Part shown: positions 17,555-26,219 of the stretch, piece after piece
How the letters are laid out: each line of letters starts with the position of its first letter
Numbering within the stretch: the stretch's first letter is position 1
Origin: Lutispora sp003527145
GTDB taxonomy: Bacteria; Bacillota; Clostridia; Lutisporales; Lutisporaceae
Assembly: GCA_029983695.1 (NCBI GenBank)
Contig: JASBZB010000007.1
Span: forward strand, 66,499 to 130,498
Reading direction: 5' to 3'
Length of the DNA: 64,000 nucleotides
Program-made: the position numbers and the translations under genes
Notes under the pieces: model-generated
What the model saw: the letters and a program-made list of their open reading frames with translations, nothing else
What the model was told of the DNA's origin: nothing
Databases searched by the model: none

Positions 17555-17919
17555 AATCAATTAAAGATTTAGAGGAAATCAGAAAAAGAACCTATGATAC
17601 AATCAATTTAAGAAAAGATCAACCAGGAACCAGAGTAGTTGTGGGCATGGCTACATGCGGCATTGCGGCAGGAGCCAGACCGGTTCTTTTGGCCATTATG
17701 GATGAGATAAAGAAAAATGAACTGGCAGATGTTGTCGTTGCACAAACCGGATGCATCGGTATGTGCAGGCTCGAGCCTATTGTAGAAGTATATAAGCCGG
17801 GAGAAGAAAAAGTGACCTATGTAAAAATGAATGCTTCGAAAGCTATCAGGGTAGTAAATGAGCATGTTATGAAAGGCAAGATTGTTCAAGAATACACTGT
17901 AGGAGCAGAAGAAAACTAA
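17551..17919 (+). CDS. HndB-like thioredoxin-fold [2Fe-2S] ferredoxin
   Basis: 122 residues, ATG overlapping the preceding stop (ATGA) with a GGAGGTG ribosome site. The [2Fe-2S] thioredoxin-like domain shows a first cysteine in GMATCGIAAGA and a pair in QTGCIGMCRLEP. Related to HndB of NADP-reducing hydrogenases, which shuttles electrons between the NuoE-like and NuoF-like subunits. The N-terminal 25 residues are a charged helix. Confidence 0.88.
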   Translation: MKSIKDLEEIRKRTYDTINLRKDQPGTRVVVGMATCGIAAGARPVLLAIMDEIKKNELADVVVAQTGCIGMCRLEPIVEVYKPGEEKVTYVKMNASKAIRVVNEHVMKGKIVQEYTVGAEEN

Positions 17920-17958
17920 TAGATTTAAGGTTAGCAAACAATGAGGAGGTAATATGGA

Positions 17959-19752
17959 ATGAAAATGTATCGCTCCCATGTCATGATTTGCAGGGGAACC
18001 GGCTGTTCATCTTCTAATTCGGAGCAGATAGCAAAAAATTTTGAAGAGCAAATCAAACTGCATGGTCTTAATGAGGAGGTAATTGTTGAGAGAACCGGCT
18101 GCTTTGGCTTATGCGCTCTTGGACCGATAGTCATCATATATCCTGAAGCTTCTTTCTACAGCCTTGTTAAGCCTGAAGACATAGAAGAAATCGTAAAGGA
18201 GCATCTTGTAAAGGGGAGAGTCGTTAAGAGGCTTCTTTATGCTGAGACTGTTGCGGAAGACAGAATAAAATCAATAAATGAAGTAAACTTCTATAAGAAG
18301 CAGCACAGGGTTGCACTAAGAAATTGCGGTGTTATAAACCCTGAAAATATAGATGAATATATAGCTTTTGATGGATATAAGGCTCTGTCAAGGTGCTTGA
18401 CCGAGCTAAAGCCTGAAGAAGTTATTGATATAATAAAGAGATCGGGACTCAGAGGCAGAGGCGGCGCCGGCTTCTCAACAGGAATGAAATGGGAGTTCAC
18501 TGCAAAAGCACAAGGTGATATAAAGTATGTATGCTGCAACGCTGACGAAGGAGACCCGGGAGCATTCATGGACAGAAGCGTTCTGGAAGGAGACCCCCAT
18601 TCCGTATTAGAGGCTATGACAATAGCAGGCTATGCTGTTGGAGGCAGCCAGGGCTATATATATGTCAGAGCCGAATATCCAATTGCGGTTAAACGCCTTG
18701 GAATAGCCATAAATCAGGCAAGAGCTTATGGCTTGCTTGGGAAGAATATATTAGGAACAGACTTTAGTTTTGATATAGAATTGAGACTTGGAGCAGGAGC
18801 TTTCGTGTGCGGCGAAGAAACAGCCTTGCTGGCTTCCATAGAAGGACAAAGAGGAATGCCCAGGCCGAGACCTCCTTTCCCGGCAGTTAAAGGCTTGTTT
18901 GGGAAGCCTACTTTGTTGAATAACGTTGAAACCTATGCCAATATTTGCCAAATAATCAATAACGGACCGGAATGGTTTGCTTCTATGGGAACAGAAAAAT
19001 CAAAGGGTACTAAGGTATTTGCACTTGGCGGAAAGATCAATCATACAGGTTTGGTTGAGGTTCCCATGGGTACAACCATGAGAGAAATAATACATGAGAT
19101 AGGCGGAGGCTGCCCCAACGGCAAAGCCTTTAAAGCCGCTCAGACAGGCGGACCGTCAGGCGGCTGCATACCTGCATCGAAGCTTGATGTGCCCATAGAT
19201 TATGATAACCTGACTGCTCTCGGTTCCATGATGGGGTCCGGCGGACTTATCGTTATGGACGAAGATAACTGCATGGTTGATATAGCTAAGTTCTTCTTGG
19301 AATTCACTGTAGATGAATCCTGCGGAAAATGTACGCCTTGCAGAGAAGGTACTAAGAGAATGTATGAAATACTGGAGAGAATCACAAAGGGCAAAGGAGA
19401 AGAAGGCGACATCGCAAAACTGGAAACCCTTGCAAAAAATATTAAGAACTCAGCTCTTTGTGCATTGGGACAAACTGCCCCCAACCCCGTATTATCTACA
19501 TTAAGATACTTCAGAGATGAATATGAAGCTCATATAAGAGAAAAGAGATGCCCTGCAGGCGTATGCCAGGCGTTACTGCAATACAAGATTTCTGAAGAAA
19601 AATGTAAAGCCTGCGGAATTTGTGCAAAACAATGTCCTGTATCAGCAATATCAGGTAAGCCTAAGACTCCATATGTTATTGATCAGGAAAAGTGCATAAA
19701 ATGCGGCGCTTGTATGGAGAAATGCCCCTTCAAGGCTATTTCCAGAGGATAA
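17959..19752 (+). CDS. NuoF-like NADH-binding flavoprotein subunit (HydB/HndC type)
   Basis: 597 residues, ATG 8 bases after GAGGAGGT. The order is: an N-terminal thioredoxin-like [2Fe-2S] domain (Cys11, Cys16, then RTGCFGLC); the FMN/NADH-binding NuoF domain with GLRGRGGAGFSTGMKW and CNADEGDPGAFMDR; an SLBB segment; the NuoF [4Fe-4S] site SCGKCTPCREGT; and a C-terminal two-[4Fe-4S] ferredoxin (KACGICAKQCP, KCGACMEKCP). In characterised complexes this subunit oxidises or reduces NAD(P)H and, with an iron-only hydrogenase or formate dehydrogenase, can bifurcate electrons to ferredoxin. No typical catalytic hydrogenase follows in this window. Confidence 0.93.
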   Translation: MKMYRSHVMICRGTGCSSSNSEQIAKNFEEQIKLHGLNEEVIVERTGCFGLCALGPIVIIYPEASFYSLVKPEDIEEIVKEHLVKGRVVKRLLYAETVAEDRIKSINEVNFYKKQHRVALRNCGVINPENIDEYIAFDGYKALSRCLTELKPEEVIDIIKRSGLRGRGGAGFSTGMKWEFTAKAQGDIKYVCCNADEGDPGAFMDRSVLEGDPHSVLEAMTIAGYAVGGSQGYIYVRAEYPIAVKRLGIAINQARAYGLLGKNILGTDFSFDIELRLGAGAFVCGEETALLASIEGQRGMPRPRPPFPAVKGLFGKPTLLNNVETYANICQIINNGPEWFASMGTEKSKGTKVFALGGKINHTGLVEVPMGTTMREIIHEIGGGCPNGKAFKAAQTGGPSGGCIPASKLDVPIDYDNLTALGSMMGSGGLIVMDEDNCMVDIAKFFLEFTVDESCGKCTPCREGTKRMYEILERITKGKGEEGDIAKLETLAKNIKNSALCALGQTAPNPVLSTLRYFRDEYEAHIREKRCPAGVCQALLQYKISEEKCKACGICAKQCPVSAISGKPKTPYVIDQEKCIKCGACMEKCPFKAISRG

Positions 19753-19773
19753 TATAATAAATAATATTTATAT

Positions 19774-20310
19774 TTACAGGTCGGCAGGGCTAATTCGGCT
19801 CAGCCGGCCTTTTGCGTCTATATCAATTATTAGAGGTGATTCTGGAGTTTCACAGCATATTTTTTTTGTTTCATCAACAAGCTTCAATATTTGAGGCCAA
19901 GCTTTTTTTGTTCCGAGGAGCAATAGAGGAACTCCTATTGTATCTATTCCAAGGCCTCTGGAAAAAAAGCCTCCGAAGGTCATAGGCAAGGGTACTGTGG
20001 GAGAAGTATTTATAAATAAAAAGCTTTCCTTTATTCCGCATTGGCAGTATAAGCTCAGCAGCAGGCTTCTCATAGCAGGCACCAATGCTTTTGAGGTGCC
20101 CCTTCCTATAGTATAGACACTGTTTCCGTACTCATCTTTGCCATGGAATATCAGCCTGCCCATATCCTTGTACGTCAATTTGTTGAAATATTTAAGATTT
20201 AAAATTTCTTCATCACAAGGTACTCTATCAGAAGGCAGGAATTTCATATGAACTGCGGAGCTTAAAATTGAAGAATGTGTGCCACCATAGCAATTGTAGA
20301 TTATTACCAT
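19774..20310 (-). CDS. DUF3189-family protein
   Basis: 178 residues. The start MVIIYNCYGGTHSSILSSAVHM and FHGKDEYGNSVYTIGRGTSKALVP are characteristic of DUF3189, a clostridial family of unknown function often encoded near spore genes. AGGGAGTGACTC precedes the ATG on the minus strand. It stands alone, convergent with the NuoF-like gene and divergent from rnfC. Confidence 0.78.
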   Translation of the reverse strand: MVIIYNCYGGTHSSILSSAVHMKFLPSDRVPCDEEILNLKYFNKLTYKDMGRLIFHGKDEYGNSVYTIGRGTSKALVPAMRSLLLSLYCQCGIKESFLFINTSPTVPLPMTFGGFFSRGLGIDTIGVPLLLLGTKKAWPQILKLVDETKKICCETPESPLIIDIDAKGRLSRISPADL

Positions 20311-20341
20311 ATAAATTGAGTCACTCCCTTAGAATACTGTT

Positions 20342-20360
20342 AATAATGATTAGCATTAGT
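20342..20360. promoter_or_regulatory. Candidate Fur-box-like palindrome
   Basis: The 19-base segment agrees at 14 positions with the classical Fur consensus and has TAATG-N5-CATTA symmetry. It lies 32 bases upstream of the DUF3189 start and about 300 bases from rnfC. Only sequence similarity supports it. Confidence 0.3.
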
Positions 20361-20500
20361 AACAGAGGCGATTATTATTCTATACAATGCTTTTGTTTTA
20401 GATTGTGATGAAATCACATGCATATTTTTACAGTGATTGAATTTATGTTTATAAAGCATTATAATTTAGTAAGTATAAAAAACAGGCTCTAAAGGACTTA

Positions 20501-20534
20501 TTGACAAAGCTAACGTTTGTTAAATAATAAACTT
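20501..20534 (+). promoter_or_regulatory. Candidate rnf promoter with Rex-like site
   Basis: TTGACA (20501-20506) is followed after 17-18 bases by an AT-rich -10 (ATAATA/TAATAA). The -10 region overlaps 20517-20534, which starts TTGTTAAATAAT and matches the left half and spacer of clostridial Rex operators, with a degenerate right half. NADH-responsive control of rnf would fit, but this is inference. Confidence 0.4.
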
Positions 20535-20656
20535 TTTGTATTTCATGGGCTGAAAAGGATTTCAGGTAAGGGTGTCGAATAAGAACAATTTGTGGGTTTG
20601 TTCTAAAATTACATTATTAATTTTGTAATTCTTTTATAATATAAGGGGTGAGTTAA

Positions 20657-21994
20657 ATGAACATAAGAACGCTTTCCTTTAAAGGAGGAACTCATCCGCC
20701 ACACAGCAAGGAAGCAACAGAAAAACTGGCCGTTATAAAGGCCAAATCACCGGAGGTTGTTGTAATACCAATGCAGCAGCATATAGGTGCACCTTGCGAG
20801 CCAACTGTCAAGGTTGGTGATGAAGTAAAGGTTGGGCAGAAAATTGGCGAGGCTAAAGGTTTTGTGTCATCTCCGATACACTCAAGTGTATCCGGAAAAG
20901 TGATTTCAATAGAACCCAGACTTTATTCAGGCGGAACCAAAACAACCTGTGTCGTAATTGAAAACGATATGCAGGAAATATTATCGGAGACTGTTACACC
21001 TAAAGGAGAACTTGAAAATCTGTCATCAGAACAGCTGAAGGAAATTATCAAGAATGCCGGAATGGTAGGCATGGGTGGAGCAACCTTCCCTACTCACGTA
21101 AAGCTGGCTTTGCCTCCGGGAAAAACAGTTGATACGGTAATATTAAACGGTGCAGAATGCGAACCCTATTTGACATCCGATCATAGGCTGATGCTGGAAA
21201 ACCCGAAAGCAGTTGTGTTCGGTTTAAAAGCTCTTATGAAGGCTTTAAATGTGGATAAAGGTTTTATAGGCGTGGAGACAAATAAGCCTGATGCGCTGGA
21301 AGCAATGTATAATGCTGCAAAGGATGAAAAAGGCATTGAAGTTGTAGCCCTCAAGACCAAGTATCCTCAAGGAGCGGAGAAGCAGCTGATATATGCCTGC
21401 ACAGGAAGAGAAGTGCCGAGCGGCGGGCTCCCTGCGGATGTAGGTGTTGTAGTGAACAATGTAGGAACTGCCGCTGCCGTAGCTGATGCTGTCAGGACAG
21501 GGATGCCTTTGATTCAAAGGATTGTGACCGTGACGGGTAAAGGTGTGAAAACTCCGAAAAATTTATTAGTCAAAATTGGGACATCCTTCAGAGAAGTTAT
21601 TGATGAATGCGGCGGATTTTCCGGAAGCGTAGGGAAAGTGATTGCAGGCGGTCCCATGATGGGTATTGCTCAGTTTTCTATAGATATACCGGTCATTAAA
21701 GGAACCTCAGGCATATTGGTTTTGGCAGAAGAGGATGCAAAGCTGCCTGAGCCTTCAAATTGCATCAGATGCGGAAAATGCGTAACGGTATGCCCTATCA
21801 ACCTTATGCCTTTGCATATAAGCAATTACTCTCTTCAAGATAAATTTGATCAAGCCGAGGAAGTAAATGCTATGGACTGCATAGAATGCGGCTCCTGCTC
21901 TTTTGTGTGCCCTGCAAAGAGACCTTTGGTGGATTCTATCAGGGTTGCTAAAAGAGAGATTCTGGCTAAGCGCAAAAAAGCGCAGTCCAAGTGA
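20657..21994 (+). CDS. rnfC: Rnf complex subunit C (NADH and Fe-S subunit)
   Basis: 445 residues. Peripheral NADH-binding subunit of ferredoxin:NAD oxidoreductase. An N-terminal barrel-sandwich domain begins FKGGTHPPHSKEAT and carries PSEPTV-like IGAPCEPTVKVGDEV. The NuoF-like core has GMVGMGGATFPTHVKL and NGAECEPYLTSDHRLM. An SLBB segment follows, then two [4Fe-4S] sites, CIRCGKCVTVCP and CIECGSCSFVCP. AAGGGGTGAG precedes the ATG. First gene of a contiguous CDGEAB operon. Confidence 0.96.
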   Translation: MNIRTLSFKGGTHPPHSKEATEKLAVIKAKSPEVVVIPMQQHIGAPCEPTVKVGDEVKVGQKIGEAKGFVSSPIHSSVSGKVISIEPRLYSGGTKTTCVVIENDMQEILSETVTPKGELENLSSEQLKEIIKNAGMVGMGGATFPTHVKLALPPGKTVDTVILNGAECEPYLTSDHRLMLENPKAVVFGLKALMKALNVDKGFIGVETNKPDALEAMYNAAKDEKGIEVVALKTKYPQGAEKQLIYACTGREVPSGGLPADVGVVVNNVGTAAAVADAVRTGMPLIQRIVTVTGKGVKTPKNLLVKIGTSFREVIDECGGFSGSVGKVIAGGPMMGIAQFSIDIPVIKGTSGILVLAEEDAKLPEPSNCIRCGKCVTVCPINLMPLHISNYSLQDKFDQAEEVNAMDCIECGSCSFVCPAKRPLVDSIRVAKREILAKRKKAQSK

Positions 21995-22005
21995 TGGGAG
22001 GTATT

Positions 22006-23007
22006 ATGTTGGATAGTGCTATGTTTAGAGTGACTTCTTCTCCTCATATAAGATCGGGAGAGACTACTCAAAGAATAATGTTGGATGTAATAATAGCTTT
22101 GATGCCTGCGCTGTTTGCAGGAGTATTTTACTTTGGTATGAGAGCACTGATTGTAGCTTTGATTGCAGTTGTATTTGCGGTAGGAACAGAAGTTGTGATG
22201 CAGAAGGTATTGAAAAGACCTGTTACGATTAATGATTTAAGTGCAGTTGTAACGGGCTTACTATTGGCTTTTAATGTGCCGTCTACAGCACCCTGGTGGC
22301 TGGTTGCCATAGGTTCAATATTTGCCATTGCAGTAGTAAAACACTGCTTTGGAGGATTAGGCCACAATTTTATGAATCCTGCTTTGGCGGCCAGAGCATT
22401 ATTGCTGGCTTCCTGGCCTGTGAGAATGACCTCATCAGCGTTTTTAGCACCGGGAGCTGATGCTGTGAGCACAGCTACTCCTTTGGCCTTAATAAAAGGA
22501 GGCATGAGCTTCGTGAACGGCGCACCTGTTGCAGCAGCAGGAGAGGCGGCTGGACAAGCATTGCCTTCAATCTGGAATTTATTCATCGGTAATGTAGGCG
22601 GATGTATAGGAGAGACTTCTGCGCTAGCTCTTTTGGTAGGCGGATTGTATCTCGTATACAGAGGAGTTATCAGCATCAGAATACCAGGGGTTTATATTGG
22701 GACGGTAGCTGTACTGTCATTTATACTTGGAGGGTTTAACCCATACTATCCTATATATCATATATTTGCAGGCGGATTGTTTCTGGGTGCATTTTTTATG
22801 GCAACTGACTATGCTTCAAGTCCTATGACTGCAAAAGGTCAAATAGTTATGGGAATAGGTGCAGGTATTTTAACCGTATTGATAAGATTTTTTGGTGCCT
22901 ATCCGGAAGGAGTTTCATATTCTATACTTTTGATGAATGTTGCAACTCCTTTGATAGATAGATTTACCATGCCCAAAAAATTTGGGGAGGTGAATAAAAG
23001 TGCGTGA
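22006..23007 (+). CDS. rnfD: Rnf complex subunit D
   Basis: About 333 residues from the ATG after GGGAGG; a GTG at 21991 overlapping rnfC lacks a ribosome site, and a TTG at 22009 is also possible. Integral membrane subunit with around nine to ten hydrophobic segments, starting FRVTSSPHIRSGETTQRIM. The STAT motif in DAVSTATPLAL corresponds to the covalent FMN attachment threonine of RnfD/NqrB. GHNFMNPALAARA and the C-terminal MATDYASSPMT are conserved. It forms part of the Na+- or H+-conducting core. Confidence 0.95.
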   Translation: MLDSAMFRVTSSPHIRSGETTQRIMLDVIIALMPALFAGVFYFGMRALIVALIAVVFAVGTEVVMQKVLKRPVTINDLSAVVTGLLLAFNVPSTAPWWLVAIGSIFAIAVVKHCFGGLGHNFMNPALAARALLLASWPVRMTSSAFLAPGADAVSTATPLALIKGGMSFVNGAPVAAAGEAAGQALPSIWNLFIGNVGGCIGETSALALLVGGLYLVYRGVISIRIPGVYIGTVAVLSFILGGFNPYYPIYHIFAGGLFLGAFFMATDYASSPMTAKGQIVMGIGAGILTVLIRFFGAYPEGVSYSILLMNVATPLIDRFTMPKKFGEVNKSA

Positions 23008-23584
23008 TTATATAAGGCTTACAGGGGTGCTTCTTATTGTATGTGTGATCGCAGCTGCAGTATTGGGCGCCACGAATTATATTACCGTCGATAAAATTGC
23101 TGAGCAGGCTGTTAAAGCAAATGATGAAGCCAGAAGAAACGTGCTTTCTCAAGCTGAGGATTTTGAAAAAATCAAAGGGGATAAGATTGCTGAGATCCTA
23201 TCTAAAGCAGAATATGACAGCATAAGAGAAGTTTATGAGGCAAAAGCAGGCGGCAACGTTGTAGGCTATGCTATAAAAACCTCGCCTAAAGGATATGGCG
23301 GCGAGATAGAAGTTATGGTCGGTGTTGATATCGAAGGAAAGGTTTCCGGCATCAAGGTTGGAAACAACAGCGAAACGCCGGGTCTTGGCAAAAACGCAAC
23401 CACACCTAAATTTCAAGATCAGTTCAAGATGAAAAATTGGAATGATGGCATTAAGGTAATAAAAAATGGTACTCCAAAAGATAATGAAGCAGTTGCTATT
23501 GCCGGTGCTACCATAACATCAAGTGCAGTAACAAAAGGTGTTAATCAAGCACTCAATCTGGCGAAGGAATTATCCGGCAAATAA
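23000..23584 (+). CDS. rnfG: Rnf complex subunit G (covalent FMN)
   Basis: 194 residues, GTG start overlapping the end of rnfD, with GGGGAGGTG upstream. A single N-terminal anchor (about 5-25) is followed by an extracytoplasmic FMN-binding domain. The flavin is attached to the threonine of the GATITS motif near residue 170 (AIAGATITSSAVTKGV). NSETPGLGKNA is the other conserved segment. It carries electrons between RnfD/E/A and the outer part of the complex. Confidence 0.95.
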   Translation: MRDYIRLTGVLLIVCVIAAAVLGATNYITVDKIAEQAVKANDEARRNVLSQAEDFEKIKGDKIAEILSKAEYDSIREVYEAKAGGNVVGYAIKTSPKGYGGEIEVMVGVDIEGKVSGIKVGNNSETPGLGKNATTPKFQDQFKMKNWNDGIKVIKNGTPKDNEAVAIAGATITSSAVTKGVNQALNLAKELSGK

Positions 23585-23604
23585 GTATTTTGGAGGTGAA
23601 AGCA

Positions 23605-24198
23605 ATGAAACTGTGGAAAGATTTTACAAATGGTATAGTTAAAGAAAATCCTACCTTCAGACTGGTTCTGGGGACCTGCCCCACCATGGCCGTCACTACG
23701 GCAGTATTTAACGGTATAGGCATGGGGATTGCTGCTACAGCAGTTCTGATCGGTTCCAATCTGATAATATCTTTGATAAATAAAATTGTGCCAAGCGAGG
23801 TTAGAATACCTATTTATGTAGTAGTTATCGCTACTTTCGTTGGAGCAGTGGAAATGCTTATAAAGGCCTTTTCTCCTGCATTGGACAGCGCATTAGGAAT
23901 ATTTATTCCTTTAATCGTTGTAAACTGTATAATCCTAGCAAGGGCCGAATCCTTTGCATCGAAAAATCCGCCGCTGAACTCGATAATGGACGGACTTGGA
24001 ATGGGTATTGGATTCACTTTGGCTCTTACTTTTATGAGTTCCATAAGAGAAATATTGGGTGCAGGTACATTCTTGGGGATGCCTCTGTTCGGAGCAGCCT
24101 TTGAGCCTGCATTGATTTTGATTTTACCGCCTGGAGGCTTTTTGGTGTTCGGTTTGAGCATAGCATTAGTAAATAAGCTTACGGCGAAAAAAGCGTAG
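23605..24198 (+). CDS. rnfE: Rnf complex subunit E
   Basis: 197 residues from the ATG 6 bases after GGAGGTG; an in-frame TTG at 23590 overlaps the ribosome site and is rejected. Six-helix membrane protein, start KDFTNGIVKENPTFRLVLGTCPTMA, with the paired cysteine-containing segments (LGTCPTMA, PLIVVNCIILARAE) that ligate the intramembrane Fe-S centre shared with RnfA. Confidence 0.95.
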   Translation: MKLWKDFTNGIVKENPTFRLVLGTCPTMAVTTAVFNGIGMGIAATAVLIGSNLIISLINKIVPSEVRIPIYVVVIATFVGAVEMLIKAFSPALDSALGIFIPLIVVNCIILARAESFASKNPPLNSIMDGLGMGIGFTLALTFMSSIREILGAGTFLGMPLFGAAFEPALILILPPGGFLVFGLSIALVNKLTAKKA

Positions 24199-24213
24199 GG
24201 AGGGGACGATAAT

Positions 24214-24786
24214 ATGAAGCTTATAATAATACTTCTAAGTGCAATATTTGTCAATAATTTTGTTCTCTCCAGGTTTTTAGGCATATGTCCTTTCCTTGGA
24301 GTTTCCAAAAAAGTTGAAACAGCTCTTGGAATGGGTTTGGCAGTAACATTTGTTATGGCATTGGCATCGGTTATGACCTGGATGGTTCAATATTTTATTT
24401 TGGAGCCTTTGCACATCGCATATTTGCAGACAGCGGCTTTTATACTTGTAATAGCCGGTCTTGTACAGTTTGTTGAAATGGTAATAAAAAAGACGAGTCC
24501 CACATTATATCAGGCTCTTGGCGTATATCTCCCATTGATAACAACCAACTGTGCCGTATTGGGCGTTGCCATATTGAACATTGAGAGCGGCTACAATTTG
24601 ATTGAAACTTTGATAAACGGTGTGGGTGGGGCCCTGGGCTTTACTCTTGCGATTGTATTATTCGCAGGAGTAAGAGAGAGGCTTGACACAGCCCCATATC
24701 CAAAGGGTTTGGATGGCTTCCCTATAGCTCTCATTACTGCCAGCTTGCTGTCAATAGCCTTTTTTGGCTTCAGCGGCCTGCTGTAA
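24214..24786 (+). CDS. rnfA: Rnf complex subunit A
   Basis: 190 residues, ATG after GGGAGGGGAC. Six-helix membrane protein homologous to RnfE in inverted topology. Conserved segments NNFVLSRFLGICPFLGVSKK and PLITTNCAVLGVAIL contain the cysteines of the intramembrane cluster. It pairs with RnfE to carry electrons across the membrane. Confidence 0.96.
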   Translation: MKLIIILLSAIFVNNFVLSRFLGICPFLGVSKKVETALGMGLAVTFVMALASVMTWMVQYFILEPLHIAYLQTAAFILVIAGLVQFVEMVIKKTSPTLYQALGVYLPLITTNCAVLGVAILNIESGYNLIETLINGVGGALGFTLAIVLFAGVRERLDTAPYPKGLDGFPIALITASLLSIAFFGFSGLL

Positions 24787-24816
24787 TGAGTATACTTTAG
24801 AAAGAGGTGAATTGCC

Positions 24817-25794
24817 TTGATAAATAATTTATTATGGCCGGTAATTACGCTTGGCGGACTTGCAGTGTTTTTCGGTATAGTTCTGGCCTACGCCTCAAAA
24901 AAATTTGCTGTAGAGGCAGATCCTAAGGTTGGGGAAGTCAGGTTTGTTTTGCCGGGTGCAAACTGCGGCGGCTGCGGATTTGCTGGCTGTGATGCTCTCG
25001 CAGAAGCAATTGTTAGAGGAGAAGCTCCTGTCAATGCTTGCCCTGTAGGAGGATCTGAACTGGCTAAAAAAGTGGCTGAAATCATGGGAGTCACGGCGGA
25101 AGATACTGAAAGAATGGTAGCAAGAGTAATTTGCGGCGGCGATTGTGATAATGCAAAAGAAAAATATGAATACCAGGGTATACAAGACTGCAAAGCAGCG
25201 GAGATGCTGGCAGGAGGAAGCAAAAGCTGCCGCTTTGGCTGCACAGGCCTTGGAACCTGTGAAAGGATATGCCCCTTTGATGCTATACATGTGGTGAATG
25301 GAGTGGCAGTAGTTGATGACACAAAATGTACCGCATGTAAAAAATGTATTGAAGCATGTCCTAAACATATAATAGAGCTAGTGCCTGTTTCGAGGCAGGT
25401 AAGAGTTTTATGCAAAAATACAGATAAAGGCAAGGCAGTTGTCGAAGTCTGCAAGGTAGGCTGCATAGGATGCCAGAAATGTGTTAAAGCATGTCAATTT
25501 GATGCTATGACCTTTGACAATAATTTGGCTAAAATAGATTATAGCAAATGCACAAATTGCATGGTATGCGCAGAGGTATGTCCTACAAAAACCATATATG
25601 CGGATTTCGGCAACAGAAAGAAAGCCTTTATAAACGAGGATCAATGCATAGGCTGCACCATATGTGCAAAAAATTGCAAATTCGAGGCTATTGAGGGCGA
25701 GCTTAAGCAAAAGCATAAGGTATTGGAAGATAAGTGTACCGGCTGCGGACAATGTGCGGCAAAATGCCCTAAAAAATGTATTGATATGATATGA
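24817..25794 (+). CDS. rnfB: Rnf complex subunit B (ferredoxin-oxidising, multi-cluster)
   Basis: 325 residues, TTG start 7 bases after AGAGGTG. N-terminal anchor (about 5-28), then the four-cysteine Fe-S domain GANCGGCGFAGCDALAEAI. A tail of several [4Fe-4S] ferredoxin motifs follows (CTACKKCIEACP, CIGCQKCVKACQ, CTNCMVCAEVCP, CIGCTICAKNCK, CTGCGQCAAKCP). This long, multi-cluster form is typical of Clostridia and receives electrons from reduced ferredoxin. Last gene of the operon, 30 bases after rnfA. Confidence 0.96.
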   Translation: MINNLLWPVITLGGLAVFFGIVLAYASKKFAVEADPKVGEVRFVLPGANCGGCGFAGCDALAEAIVRGEAPVNACPVGGSELAKKVAEIMGVTAEDTERMVARVICGGDCDNAKEKYEYQGIQDCKAAEMLAGGSKSCRFGCTGLGTCERICPFDAIHVVNGVAVVDDTKCTACKKCIEACPKHIIELVPVSRQVRVLCKNTDKGKAVVEVCKVGCIGCQKCVKACQFDAMTFDNNLAKIDYSKCTNCMVCAEVCPTKTIYADFGNRKKAFINEDQCIGCTICAKNCKFEAIEGELKQKHKVLEDKCTGCGQCAAKCPKKCIDMI

Positions 25795-25800
25795 GGTTAG

Positions 25801-25830
25801 AGAGCGGATACGGTTGTATCCGCTCTTTCC
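25801..25830 (+). terminator. Terminator of the rnf operon
   Basis: A perfect 11-bp GC-rich stem (25801-25811/25816-25826) with a 4-base loop and a short T-run, 6 bases after the rnfB stop. Confidence 0.88.
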
Positions 25831-25957
25831 ATCATTTGCAATATGCATTATTTCATTGAAGTTATGAATCATAAATGATAAACTTAAATGGAGGATTTTG
25901 ACCGAATCCATTGAATAATGGCGTATAACTATATTAGATTAAGTTGGGGGTGTTTTT

Positions 25958-26209
25958 ATGATGAGAAACACTGGAAGAAACGGCTGGATACTGCTGCTCA
26001 TACTCATATGCGGTGTTGTTGTCGGAGGATTTATTGGAGAAATACTAGGAAACTATATTCCCATTTTAAAATACGGATATAACTTGGGAGTGAGCCCTCA
26101 TACTTATGACCTCAGAGTCATTAAACTAACCTTCGGTCTTACTTTTAACATCAATATGTTTTCAATACTGGGAATAATAATAGCTATATTAGTGTTCAGA
26201 AAAATGTAG
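25958..26209 (+). CDS. DUF4321-family small membrane protein
   Basis: 83 residues, two hydrophobic segments (about 10-32 and 60-80), ATG after TTGGGGGTG (25958 or 25961). The GGFIGEILGNYIPILKYG and VIKLTFGLTFNINMFSILG segments are typical of DUF4321, a small clostridial family of unknown function commonly encoded just before maf. It ends 10 bases before maf. Confidence 0.8.
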   Translation: MMRNTGRNGWILLLILICGVVVGGFIGEILGNYIPILKYGYNLGVSPHTYDLRVIKLTFGLTFNINMFSILGIIIAILVFRKM

Positions 26210-26219
26210 GTGAAAGCAT

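Larger units (their letters stand above)
20311..20656. other. Intergenic region between DUF3189 and rnfC
   Basis: 346 bases without a gene. Besides the two candidate sites listed separately, it contains two further inverted repeats close to rnfC: AGAACAA-N9-TTGTTCT (20582-20604) and AATTACA-N10-TGTAATT (20607-20630). These could be operators. No riboswitch-like structure was recognised. Confidence 0.5.

Noticed and set aside
19780..19811. GC-rich hairpin at the 3' end of DUF3189 as a terminator
   Set aside because: It is inside the coding region of the DUF3189 gene, so the pairing is most likely coincidental coding composition.
20635..20640. TATAAT directly before rnfC as the main promoter
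   Set aside because: Transcription would start within the ribosome site about 10 bases before the ATG, and no suitable -35 lies at the right distance.
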